Shown here one piece after another: positions 24,590 through 32,575 of a stretch of 64,000 nt of DNA. The notes under the pieces are model-generated. The model was not told where the DNA came from, did no database searches, and was given only the letters and a program-made list of their open reading frames with translations. Location of the stretch: positions 1 through 64,000 of the forward strand of contig JBGAQP010000021.1 of assembly GCA_044220635.1 (NCBI GenBank). Reading direction: 5' to 3'. Made by a program: the position numbers and the translations under genes. The DNA is from JBGAQP01 sp044220635 (GTDB lineage: Bacteria; Pseudomonadota; Gammaproteobacteria; Burkholderiales; Usitatibacteraceae). Every line of letters begins with the position of its first letter. Position 1 is the first letter of the stretch.

Positions 24590-25168
24590 TCATCGCGGCG
24601 CCGCGGCGACCTGCGTGTCGAAACCGTCGCCCACGACGAAGAGCTGCTCGTAGCCGTGCTCGCGAAGCAGCCCGGGCGCCTCGCGGCGGCAGTCCTCGGC
24701 GCGGCACAGGAGCACGACGGCGTCTCCGTGGCCGAGCCCCGCACCGGCGAGCGTCTCGTCCATCTGCGCGAGGAAGCCCGGGTTGAACTCCATCGCGAGC
24801 GCGCCGCCCGCGTTGCGCACGAAGCCCGGCGCGGGCTCCATGAACGGCACGAGCGCGTCGGCCGCGACCGGCGCCGCGACGAAGCTCGCCTCGGCGCGGC
24901 TGCGGATGTCGACGACGAGCACGCGAGCGCCGAGGTCGCGCTTGAGGCCGCGCGCCTGGCGCGCCGCGATCGGCATCGCCGGCGGGAACTGTGCGGCGAG
25001 CACGCTCTCCGGCCCGACGGGATCGGGGGCCCGATCGCCGTCGCAGGTGACGAAGGACTCGTTGTCCACGGCGCGGATGCCGCAGGCGCCGTCGCCCGCG
25101 ACCTGGGGGGTGGCCTGGGAGGCGCCCGCGAACGCGAGCGCCACGGCGGTGAAGAGGATGCGTTTCAT
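24590..25168 (-). CDS. Secreted rhodanese-domain protein
   Basis: A 192-residue protein with a Sec signal peptide (residues 1-19, ASQA) and a single rhodanese domain. VVDIRSRAEA opens it and the active-site loop CRAEDCR holds Cys155. Two early cysteines (29 and 42) could form a disulfide. It is a periplasmic sulfurtransferase or sulfide carrier by family; its partner is unknown. It is followed by a strong terminator and preceded by 10 bp and a small membrane protein gene in the same direction, a likely two-gene operon. Confidence 0.82.
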   Translation of the reverse strand: MKRILFTAVALAFAGASQATPQVAGDGACGIRAVDNESFVTCDGDRAPDPVGPESVLAAQFPPAMPIAARQARGLKRDLGARVLVVDIRSRAEASFVAAPVAADALVPFMEPAPGFVRNAGGALAMEFNPGFLAQMDETLAGAGLGHGDAVVLLCRAEDCRREAPGLLREHGYEQLFVVGDGFDTQVAAAPR

Positions 25169-25178
25169 GGCGTTCTCC

Positions 25179-25505
25179 TCAGAAGGTGGGCGGGAGGGGT
25201 TCGGGACGGGCGCGCGGGTCGAGCGAGGCGCTCGCATCGGGCACGCCGTGCTTCGCCGGGACGGTGGCGGCGGTCTCGACGGGCGTGCCGTTGCCGCAGG
25301 CGCCCGCGAGCTGCATCGTCGCGTCGGACACCGTGCCGGACCCGCCCGGGTCGAAGGCGCAGTTCATCGACACGAGCTGGTGGTCGGGCGTGGTGGCGCC
25401 GATGACGCCGAGGCCCACGACGACGGCGAGCAGCACCGCCGTCTGCACGACCGCGGCCTTGGCGCGGAACTTCCGCATTTCGGGTTCGTGGTAGATCGCG
25501 TTCAT
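25179..25505 (-). CDS. Small single-pass membrane protein, unknown
   Basis: A 108-residue protein with one transmembrane helix (about residues 18-40) after a short cytosolic N-terminus (MNAIYHEPEMRKFRAK). The periplasmic part has two cysteines (CAFDPGG, GACGNG). GAGGCAG precedes the ATG. It is the first gene of a probable two-gene operon with the secreted rhodanese. No family is recognised; the paired cysteines suggest an oxidised periplasmic domain or a partner for the rhodanese. Confidence 0.7.
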   Translation of the reverse strand: MNAIYHEPEMRKFRAKAAVVQTAVLLAVVVGLGVIGATTPDHQLVSMNCAFDPGGSGTVSDATMQLAGACGNGTPVETAATVPAKHGVPDASASLDPRARPEPLPPTF

Positions 25506-25704
25506 GACTGCCTCCTGGTTGAGGATTGTCGGGATCGACGGGAGGCAGTGTGGTCGCGGCCAGGGGCCGCGCCCATTCACCGGAAGGCGTGGAGGGGCCC
25601 GTCCGGAAGGACTAGTACGAAGGGATGACGGGAACGGGGGATCGGGGATTGCCCGCGCGAAAGCCTATAGTGGGAGGTTCACCACCCGAAACGAAGGACG
25701 CTCC

Positions 25705-26205
25705 ATGGCTGCAACCCCGATGGACCTCGTCGAAACGGCGCTCGCCGACGGCCGCTTCACCACCCTTTCCAACGCGATCAACCACGCCGGCCTCGCGAAG
25801 CTGTTCAAGGGGCCCGGGCCCTTCACGATCTTCGCGCCCACCGACGAGGCGTTCCGCAGGCTTCCCGCCGAATCCCTCGAGGAGTTGATGGCCGACAAGA
25901 AGCGCCTGGCCGCCGTCCTCAGCCATCACGTCCTGCGCGGGCGCTTCAAGACCTGGGACATCCCCGCCGGAGCCCTGCGCACCCTCGGGGGCGAGCTCGT
26001 CTCGGTCGGGGCGACGGACGACGGCATGACCGTCGGCGACGCCAACGTGACCGCGATGAACGTCGCGGCCGCCAACGGCATCCTCCACGCGATCGACGCG
26101 GTGTTGCTGCCCGGCCCCAGGCCGGTCGCGCCGAAGGCGTGGAACGAGTCCGAGTCGCCCTGGTCGGGGCGAAAGCGCGTGGCGCCGAGGCCGCGTTCGC
26201 GCTAG
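25705..26205 (+). CDS. Fasciclin (FAS1) domain protein
   Basis: A 166-residue protein made of one FAS1 domain (about residues 4-135). It has the H1 box (GPGPFTIFAPTDEAF), the YH-type core LSHHVLRGRF and the H2 box ANGILHAIDAVLLPG, followed by a basic tail (GRKRVAPRPRSR). AAGGA lies 6 nt before the ATG. No signal peptide is present, which is unusual since most FAS1 proteins are exported. Role likely adhesion or matrix. A remnant of a second fasciclin gene lies at 10916-11056 but is not a recent copy. Confidence 0.9.
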   Translation: MAATPMDLVETALADGRFTTLSNAINHAGLAKLFKGPGPFTIFAPTDEAFRRLPAESLEELMADKKRLAAVLSHHVLRGRFKTWDIPAGALRTLGGELVSVGATDDGMTVGDANVTAMNVAAANGILHAIDAVLLPGPRPVAPKAWNESESPWSGRKRVAPRPRSR

Positions 26206-26240
26206 CGGGCCGCGCCCGCCGCGCGCGAAGGGGGCGCCGC

Positions 26241-27476
26241 CTAGAAGGAGGAGAGGTTCGTGCCCTTGTCGCCGACCACGGTGTACCCCGAGAGGGTCCG
26301 CACGACGGCCGTCAGGTCGTTCGGGGTGCCCGAGTTGCGCACCTGCCAGGTGATGCCGTCGGCGCTGGTGAAGATGCCGCCCGCGCTGCCGACGGCCACG
26401 AACTGCCCGCCGTAGACCACGGCGTTGAGGTCGCTCGTGGTGAAGGCCTCGCGCGCCGTCCAGGTCGTCGCGTCGCTGCTCGTGAGGACGGTTCCGCCCG
26501 CGCCGACCGCGACGTAGGTGTAGTTGACGACCGAGGAATCCGTCGGCGAGGCGAGCCCCACGACGGCCACCCCGCGCAGGTCGCTCGTCGTTCCCGACGT
26601 GACGGCCGTCCACTCGGAGGCGTTGGGGCTGGTGAGGATCGTGCCGTTCGCTCCCACGACGACGTAGAGTCCGTTGCCGTAGGCGGCGGCATGGAGGTTC
26701 GCCGAAGTGCCCGAGGCGAGGGCGGTCCAGTCCGTGCCGTTCGCGCTCGCGAGGATCGTTCCCGCGTCGCCGACGGCGACGAACCCGCCCGACACGAGCA
26801 GCGTCCCGCCGCGGATCGCCGAGGTGACGGGGCTCGTGGACCGCGTCCACGTGGTGGCGTCGGAGCTGAAGAGCAGCGTGCCGTTGTCGCCGCCGGCGAC
26901 GAAGCCCCCGCCGCCGAACCACACGGCGTGCAGGTCCGCGGGCGCCGCGGGGTTGGTTGGCGTCGTCGTCCCCGTGCCGTAGAAGGCGCTGTAGAGCGCG
27001 CCGCCCGCGCCGACGGCGATCGAGGCGTAGCCTCCCGTCACGTTGCCCGCGGCCACGCCTTCGAGCTTCGCCGACCCGAGGGGCGTGCCGATCGACCAGT
27101 TCGTGCCCGCGATCTGCGGCACCACGACCTGGGTGGGCGCGCCGGAGCCGCCGGGGCCGCCGTCCTTGCGGCCGTTGATGGTGAAGGAATACGTTCGGCC
27201 GTTCACGAGGCCCGTGATCACGCGCGGGGACTTCGCGTCCACGATCGCGAGGCCGCCCGAGGTGGCCCAGTTGGCGGTGGTGATCGAGTCCCCCGGCCCG
27301 TAGAAGATCCAGTAGCTCACGTCGGGCTCCGCGGTCCAGGTGGCGATGGCCGAGGCGTCGCCCGGGATCACCTTGAAGTCGGTGGGCGGCTCGGCCGGGG
27401 AGCCGCTGCCGCTGTCGCAGCCGGCGGTGAGGAGCGCGATGACGAACGGGGCGAGGAGGGCGGAGAGCTTCTTCAC
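26241..27476 (-). CDS. Lipoprotein with fibronectin III-like domain and BNR-type beta-propeller repeats
   Basis: A 411-residue lipoprotein with lipobox LLTAGC (Cys at about 20). A fibronectin III-like domain follows (about 30-125). Then come six or seven repeats of roughly 42 residues with the pattern VAVGAGGTVLTSSDATTW, as in BNR/sialidase and YCF48-like propellers. The repeats lack the RIP/FRIP arginines of sialidases, so catalysis is not supported. Predicted outer-membrane or periplasmic binding protein. It has its own candidate promoter and stands alone. Confidence 0.82.
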   Translation of the reverse strand: MKKLSALLAPFVIALLTAGCDSGSGSPAEPPTDFKVIPGDASAIATWTAEPDVSYWIFYGPGDSITTANWATSGGLAIVDAKSPRVITGLVNGRTYSFTINGRKDGGPGGSGAPTQVVVPQIAGTNWSIGTPLGSAKLEGVAAGNVTGGYASIAVGAGGALYSAFYGTGTTTPTNPAAPADLHAVWFGGGGFVAGGDNGTLLFSSDATTWTRSTSPVTSAIRGGTLLVSGGFVAVGDAGTILASANGTDWTALASGTSANLHAAAYGNGLYVVVGANGTILTSPNASEWTAVTSGTTSDLRGVAVVGLASPTDSSVVNYTYVAVGAGGTVLTSSDATTWTAREAFTTSDLNAVVYGGQFVAVGSAGGIFTSADGITWQVRNSGTPNDLTAVVRTLSGYTVVGDKGTNLSSF

Positions 27477-27517
27477 GATGCGTGGGGGCGGGGTTCGGCG
27501 GGGACTCGCTGGGGCGA

Positions 27518-27523
27518 ATTATC
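27518..27523 (-). promoter_or_regulatory. Candidate extended -10 box (TATGGGATAAT)
   Basis: GATAAT with an upstream TG-type extension on the minus strand, about 42 nt before the propeller lipoprotein ATG at 27476. No -35 match. Confidence 0.35.
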
Positions 27524-27592
27524 CCATACCCCGCGCGCGGGCCGCCGGGAGCGCCGGCCGGGTGCGATTGAACGGCCCCGTTTCGGCCCAAG

Positions 27593-28723
27593 ATGACGGA
27601 AATGAACCCCCGCGCGCTCCTCAATCCCTTCGCCCTCGTCCTCGCCCTGCTTCACGCCTACATCGGCGTGCGGCTCCTGGGACCGTTCGACGCTCCGGCG
27701 CAGGCGGCAGGGGCGGCCGCGCTCGCGGCGATCTTCCTCGCCCTTCCCAAGGGCTTCGCGGCGCGCAAGGGGCGCGGGGCCTGGCAGGTGTGGCTGCCGT
27801 GGCTCATGACCGGGGTGTTCTCCTGGCTTCTCGTGCTCACGGTCCTGCGCGACTTCGGGCTCGTCGCGGCCGCGCTCTTCGCCTCCCCGCAGGCGCACGA
27901 CGCCTGGGTGCGCGATTCCGCGATCGCGGCGATGGCGCTCACCCCCGCGATCGTCGCTGCCGGATTCGCCATGGCGCGGCGCGTGGCGCCCGTCGTGGCG
28001 GTGGACATTCCCGTGGCCGGGCTCGCGCCCGCGCTCGAGGGCTTCACCATCGCGCAGGTGAGCGACATCCACGTGGGACCGACGATCCGGCGCGAGTTCG
28101 TCGAGCGGATCGTCGAGCGCGTGAACGCGATGAACCCCGACCTCGTCGCGATCACCGGGGACCTCGTGGACGGCAGCGTGCGCGATCTCGCGGAGGACAC
28201 CGCGCCCATCGCCCGGCTCGCCTCGCGCCACGGGACCTTCTTCGTCACCGGCAACCACGAGTACTACTCCGGGGCGCGCGCGTGGATCGCGGAGCTCGAG
28301 CGCCTGGGCGCGCGCGTGCTCCTGAACGAGCACGTCGTGCTCGACCACGACGGGGCGCGACTCACCCTGGCGGGCGTGACGGACTTTTCCGCGCACCACT
28401 TCGAGCCCGCGCACCGCAGCGACCCCGCCGCGGCCCTCGCGGGCGCGCCCGAGGCTTCCGCACGCGTGCTCCTCGCGCACCAGCCGCGCTCGGCCGCGCG
28501 CGCCGCCGAGGCGGGCTTCGACCTGCAGCTCTCGGGCCACACCCACGGCGGGCAGTTCTGGCCCTGGAACCTCTTCGTGCGCCTGCAGCAGCCCTTCACC
28601 GCGGGGCTGCACCGCCTCGGGCGGACCTGGGTGTACGTGAATCGCGGCGCGGGCTACTGGGGGCCGCCGATGCGCTTCGGCATTCCCTCGGAGATCACGC
28701 GCATCCGGCTCGTTCGCGCCTGA
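27593..28723 (+). CDS. Membrane-anchored metallophosphoesterase (YkuE/YaeI type)
   Basis: A 376-residue protein. Three or four transmembrane helices (about residues 8-25, 38-55, 65-90, 110-130) precede a calcineurin-like phosphoesterase domain with all metal motifs: VSDIHVGP, TGDLVDG, GNHEYYSG, LAHQPR and SGHTHGGQF. In this family the domain lies on the periplasmic side and cleaves phosphodiester or pyrophosphate bonds of lipids (UDP-diacylglucosamine-like) in some members. ATG codons at 27593 and 27602 are both possible starts. Confidence 0.9.
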   Translation: MTEMNPRALLNPFALVLALLHAYIGVRLLGPFDAPAQAAGAAALAAIFLALPKGFAARKGRGAWQVWLPWLMTGVFSWLLVLTVLRDFGLVAAALFASPQAHDAWVRDSAIAAMALTPAIVAAGFAMARRVAPVVAVDIPVAGLAPALEGFTIAQVSDIHVGPTIRREFVERIVERVNAMNPDLVAITGDLVDGSVRDLAEDTAPIARLASRHGTFFVTGNHEYYSGARAWIAELERLGARVLLNEHVVLDHDGARLTLAGVTDFSAHHFEPAHRSDPAAALAGAPEASARVLLAHQPRSAARAAEAGFDLQLSGHTHGGQFWPWNLFVRLQQPFTAGLHRLGRTWVYVNRGAGYWGPPMRFGIPSEITRIRLVRA

Positions 28724-28755
28724 CCCGCTGCCTCGGCAGTGGGCCGGGGAGAGGC

Positions 28756-29331
28756 TCACGCGTTGCCCAGCACCTCGTTCACCGCCCTCACCAGCGCGCT
28801 CATCTTGAAGGGCTTGGAGACGTAGCCGTTCGCGCCCGCGGCGAGGCCCTTGACGACGTCGTGCGGCGCGGACTTTCCCGTCATCAGGATCACCGGGAGA
28901 TTGCCGATCCGGGGGTGCTGGCGCAGGCGCTCGAGGACCTGGAGGCCGTCGGCATCGGGCAGGACGATGTCGAGGAGCACGAGGTCGAGCTCCGTGCCGT
29001 GCTTGAGCTCGGTGTTGATCTCGGCGCGGTTCGAGGCCCAGCGCACCTCGAAGCCCGCGGTCATGAAGATGTCGATGAGCATCTGGCCGAGGTCGGCGTC
29101 GTCCTCGACGACCAGGATCACGTACCGGGCGTCGTTGCGCGGCGGGATCCGTCCGGGCGGGCGCTTCGTGATGCTCACGTAGAAGCCCGACTGCTCGAGC
29201 TGCGGCGTGCCGGCCGCCGCTTCCTCGGTCGCGCGCTCCACCACTTCGGGCGCGGGCCTGGGCGCCGGGATCGCGCCGGGGCGCGTGAAATCGAGATCGT
29301 CGTCGCCGGGCGGGGGCGGGGCCTTCTTCAT
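28756..29331 (-). CDS. Stand-alone receiver (CheY-like) protein with Pro-rich N-terminal extension
   Basis: A 191-residue protein. An extension of about 68 residues rich in proline and acidic residues contains YVSITKRPPGR (51-61). A receiver domain follows with EDD (76-78), phospho-acceptor Asp121 (LLDIVLPDADG) and Lys in GYVSKPFKM near 171. No DNA-binding or enzymatic output domain follows. No kinase gene is adjacent, so it is an orphan that may act through protein contacts, for example in motility or polarity. The N-terminal extension could be a docking segment. Confidence 0.85.
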   Translation of the reverse strand: MKKAPPPPGDDDLDFTRPGAIPAPRPAPEVVERATEEAAAGTPQLEQSGFYVSITKRPPGRIPPRNDARYVILVVEDDADLGQMLIDIFMTAGFEVRWASNRAEINTELKHGTELDLVLLDIVLPDADGLQVLERLRQHPRIGNLPVILMTGKSAPHDVVKGLAAGANGYVSKPFKMSALVRAVNEVLGNA

Positions 29332-29465
29332 GGACGGGAAGCATCCCACATTGCGGGTCGCGGGGCACGGCGCGGCACGACGGCCGCGTGCGCGTTGGAG
29401 CAAAATGCGGGAAGCGCGACGCCCGCCCGCACGAGACGGACTCCTTGTTTTCATCCTCCAGGCCC

Positions 29466-30878
29466 ATGGCCATCCGCCGCCCCGCCCGCTGGGGCGCCTA
29501 CCGCTGGCGGATCGTCGAGACGCCGCCGCTCGCCGAGTTCGTGCTGCTCTCGATGCTGCTGCACGTGCTCGGCATCCTCCTCTTCGGGGCGCCCAGCGGG
29601 GGCAGCCGCGAGGGGCGCGCGATGTGGGGCTCGCTCGAAGTGTCGCTGCCGGGTGCGTTTCGCGAGCCCGCCCCGCTCCTGAAGCTCGACTCGAGCCTCG
29701 GCGCCGGCACGCGCGCCGCGCCGGAGCCTCCTCGTCCCGCGCCGGCCGCTGCACCTCGCCCCGCGCCGCCTGCGCGCGAACTGAGCATCACGAAGGAAAT
29801 CGCGCCGCCCCCCGCGCCGCCTGCGCGCGAACTGAGCATCACGAAGGAAATCGCGCCGCCCCCCGCGCCGCGCGTGGAACCCGTGCCCGAAGAGGCGCCG
29901 CGCCCCATGCCGCGGCTGCTCGACCGGCTCCCGAAGTCCGAGCCCGACATCGAGCTACCACCGGCGTTGAAGCTGCCGCCGCCCGCGGACATCCCGTTCG
30001 TTCCGATGCCGTTGCCGGAGCGCCGGGTCGTTCCGGAGATCTCCGTCCCCGAGCTTGCGCCCGTCGAGGCGCCCGCACCCGAGCCGCCGCCCGCGCCGCG
30101 CATCGAGGCTTCCCCCGAGGTCGCGCCTGCCGCGCCCGCGCCGCGCGTGGAGCGACCGCCCGAGGAAGCGCCCGCGATTCCCGCGCCGGTCCTGCTGCCG
30201 CCGCCGGCAGTGCCCACGCCGCCGGTGGAGCCGCCGAAGGTCGAGGTGCCGGCCATTCCCGTCCCGGCGCCGCGCCCGGCCGAGCGCGTACCGATCGAGA
30301 CGCCGGCGGTGCCGGTGCCCGCGATCACGCCGCCCGTCGAACGCCCGCCGGTGGAGGTTCCCGCGCTTCCCGTCCCGAAGGTGGAAAGCGCGGCGCCGCA
30401 AGCGATCCCGCAGGAGATGCCGGCATCGCAGCCGCCCGCGGCCGCCCCTGCCGAGCCGCGCTTGCCGCCCCGGGAAGCCGCGCCGCGGATCGAGCGCGAG
30501 GCGCCCGCCCGCACCGAGCGCGAGGCGCCGATCCGCACGGATGCGCTTCCGCGAATTCCTTCGACACGCACTCCGTCCGCAACGAGCGAACCGGCGAGGA
30601 AGGGCGACGACGTACCCTCGAGCTACGACCCGACGGCGCCCCGCATCGACCTGGATGCGGCGCGCAGGAGGGCGGGGCAGATCGCGAGGGAAGGGGCGGG
30701 GCAGCGCGCGATCTTCGCCATCCCCGTGCCGCCGAAGCCCGAGCACAAGTCGAAGGAAGCGATCGCCATCGAGAACGCCCGCAAGCCCGACTGCCGCACC
30801 GCGTACCAGGCGCTCGGGCTCGCGGCCGTGGTGCCGCTCATCGCCAACGAGTTCGGCGAGGGGACCTGCCGCTGGTAG
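29466..30878 (+). CDS. Proline-rich single-pass envelope protein (TonB-like architecture)
   Basis: A 470-residue protein. A basic N-terminus and one transmembrane helix (about residues 26-47) precede about 350 residues of Pro/Ala/Glu/Val-rich sequence. A folded C-terminal segment of about 60 residues has two cysteines (DCRTAYQ, GTCRW). The linker includes a 17-residue unit (ARELSITKEIAPPPAPP) duplicated in tandem. The layout suits a periplasm-spanning anchor, like TonB, but the C-terminus does not show a TonB fold and no ExbBD genes are near. ATG at 29466 places the membrane helix close to the N-terminus. Function unknown. Confidence 0.75.
   Translation: MAIRRPARWGAYRWRIVETPPLAEFVLLSMLLHVLGILLFGAPSGGSREGRAMWGSLEVSLPGAFREPAPLLKLDSSLGAGTRAAPEPPRPAPAAAPRPAPPARELSITKEIAPPPAPPARELSITKEIAPPPAPRVEPVPEEAPRPMPRLLDRLPKSEPDIELPPALKLPPPADIPFVPMPLPERRVVPEISVPELAPVEAPAPEPPPAPRIEASPEVAPAAPAPRVERPPEEAPAIPAPVLLPPPAVPTPPVEPPKVEVPAIPVPAPRPAERVPIETPAVPVPAITPPVERPPVEVPALPVPKVESAAPQAIPQEMPASQPPAAAPAEPRLPPREAAPRIEREAPARTEREAPIRTDALPRIPSTRTPSATSEPARKGDDVPSSYDPTAPRIDLDAARRRAGQIAREGAGQRAIFAIPVPPKPEHKSKEAIAIENARKPDCRTAYQALGLAAVVPLIANEFGEGTCRW
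29760..29870 (+). repeat. Tandem 51-bp duplication inside the Pro-rich gene
   Basis: Two in-frame copies with period 51 bp (for example GCGAACTGAGCATCACGAAG at about 29777 and again 51 bp later) are essentially identical, including third positions. This indicates a recent slippage or duplication event that lengthened the linker by 17 residues. Confidence 0.85.
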
Positions 30879-30903
30879 CGCGGGCCGCGCATCGCCTCGT
30901 CGT

Positions 30904-32277
30904 TCATGGCGCCGCCGGCGCCGCCGCGCCCGACCGCAGCCGCACCGAGATCGCCGCCCAGTCGGTCCTGCGAGTGAGGACCATGCCCGTGGCGAGCGCG
31001 CCGAAGACGAGGAGCGAGCCCGCGAGCAGGGCGTGGTCCTCGCTCAGGAGCAGCGCGTAGAGCGACGCGTAGAGGGCCACGAAGAGCCCGAGGAAGGCCG
31101 AGGTCCTCTTCCATGTTCCCAGGGGATGGCGCAGGTAGAAAGTGAGCAGCGCCACGCAGGCCGTGGCCGCCGCGAGGTAGGCGAGCGCGAATCCGACGTG
31201 CTCGGCGAGCGCGATCAGCAGGAGGAAGAAGACGGCGAGCGCGCTGCCCACGAGCGCGTACTGGACCGGGTGCAGGCGCACGCCCGCCATCGCCTCGGCG
31301 AGCGCGAGGCCCGAGAACGTGAAGAGCACGAAGAGGAAGCCGTAGGCCACGGCGCGGTAGGAGAGCAGGTACAGGTTCACGGGATCGACGAGCACGAATC
31401 CCATCGTGAGGTTGTCGGGGCTCGCGGGCTTCGCGCGCTCGAGGGGCGCCTGCCAGGCGCCGCGGCCGCCCGTCGCGAAGTGCGTCGTCTTCCACGCGGC
31501 CTCGAAGCCCGCGGGGCCGATCGAGCGCCTGTCGGGCGGGAACGCGCCCATGAACGCGGGATGGGGCCAGTCGGAAGCGAGGCGCATCGTCGTGGCGTCG
31601 CCGACCGGGACGAGATGCAGGCTCGTCGTGCCGGCGAGCTCCATCGCGAACCGGAAGGCGATCGCGCCGGGCGGCTTGACGCCCGCGTAATCGCCGAGCG
31701 GCGCCTCGAGCGAGAAGCGGGCCTCGTCGCCCGCGCGGCCCGGGACGAAGGCGAGCGTTCCCGCACCCCATGCGAGGGGCGAGACCTGCTTGATGCCGCG
31801 GGCATCGTCCGTCGCGACGACGACCGAGGCGGACTTCCAGCGGCGCGACACGGCGCCATCCTGCGAAGGGGGCGGCGGCCAGTCGAACTCGCCCGCGAAC
31901 GCGAGCGAGGCCCGGTAGAGGCGGATGGGATAGATGCCGCGGTGGAGCGTCTCGACGGGCACCTTGCCCGCGACGTCGAGCGTGCGCGGCGGGAAGAAGG
32001 CGGTGGGGCAGGATCGGGTCTTCTGCTCCGTGATCGTCTCCTCCTTGCCCGCGCGCTTCACCACGCGCTCCACGACGACGGTCTCCTCGCAGGCGATCGC
32101 GAGGAGGGGGCCGACGATCGCCTGCGGCCCGCTCGTCTCGGCGGCGAAACGGGCCGCGACCTGCTCCGCGCGGGCCTGGCGCTCGACGATCTTCCGGTCG
32201 ACGAGCGTGAGCGGATAGACGAGCGCGGCGGCGACGGCGGCGATGGAGGCCGCGCGGATGAGGAGGGGAAACTTCAT
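30904..32277 (-). CDS. creD: CreD-like inner membrane protein
   Basis: A 457-residue member of the CreD family. The N-terminal transmembrane helix (about 8-26) is followed by a large periplasmic domain with family landmarks GPQAIVGPLL, RGIYPIRLY and SLEAPLGDYAGVKPP. About six C-terminal helices (about 300-440) include the region HPVQYALVGSALAVFFLLL. In enterobacteria creD belongs to the CreBC regulon and affects envelope integrity and colicin/beta-lactam response. Here no creBC genes are adjacent, so regulation is unknown. It is convergent with the Pro-rich protein gene. Confidence 0.9.
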   Translation of the reverse strand: MKFPLLIRAASIAAVAAALVYPLTLVDRKIVERQARAEQVAARFAAETSGPQAIVGPLLAIACEETVVVERVVKRAGKEETITEQKTRSCPTAFFPPRTLDVAGKVPVETLHRGIYPIRLYRASLAFAGEFDWPPPPSQDGAVSRRWKSASVVVATDDARGIKQVSPLAWGAGTLAFVPGRAGDEARFSLEAPLGDYAGVKPPGAIAFRFAMELAGTTSLHLVPVGDATTMRLASDWPHPAFMGAFPPDRRSIGPAGFEAAWKTTHFATGGRGAWQAPLERAKPASPDNLTMGFVLVDPVNLYLLSYRAVAYGFLFVLFTFSGLALAEAMAGVRLHPVQYALVGSALAVFFLLLIALAEHVGFALAYLAAATACVALLTFYLRHPLGTWKRTSAFLGLFVALYASLYALLLSEDHALLAGSLLVFGALATGMVLTRRTDWAAISVRLRSGAAAPAAP

Positions 32278-32575
32278 GGGCCTCGTTCCTTGGGGAAGGC
32301 GAAGGCCCAGCGTAGCGGAGGAATGTGGCGCGAAAAGGGCGCAAGGCGGGCCGGGCGCGGGCCGTTTCCGTCCGGCGATCGGCGGACGCGAGTTCGCGGC
32401 CGTGCCCCGTCCGCCCGGACGGCGGCCGAGCCACGGCAGGCCGTCGTTCGTCGCATTCGGCTGGCCGCCGCCTCGGCCGCGGGGCTACCTTGCCGGCTTC
32501 AACAGCCCGTTCCCGCCGCGGCGCCCAAGAGGATGCGCGGTGCCGGCGGCGCGGGTCACCCAAGGGGAGGTCGGC
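32278..32575. other. 298-bp divergent intergenic region
   Basis: Between creD and the multi-rhodanese gene. Contains GC hairpins (for example around 32368-32386 and 32408-32422) and the strong ribosome site AAGGGGAGG (32562-32570). No convincing sigma-70 promoter, small gene or RNA was seen. Confidence 0.4.

Noticed and set aside
29760..29870. Direct repeat considered as a CRISPR unit
   Set aside because: Only two adjacent copies, in-frame inside a gene and with no spacers between; it is a tandem duplication.
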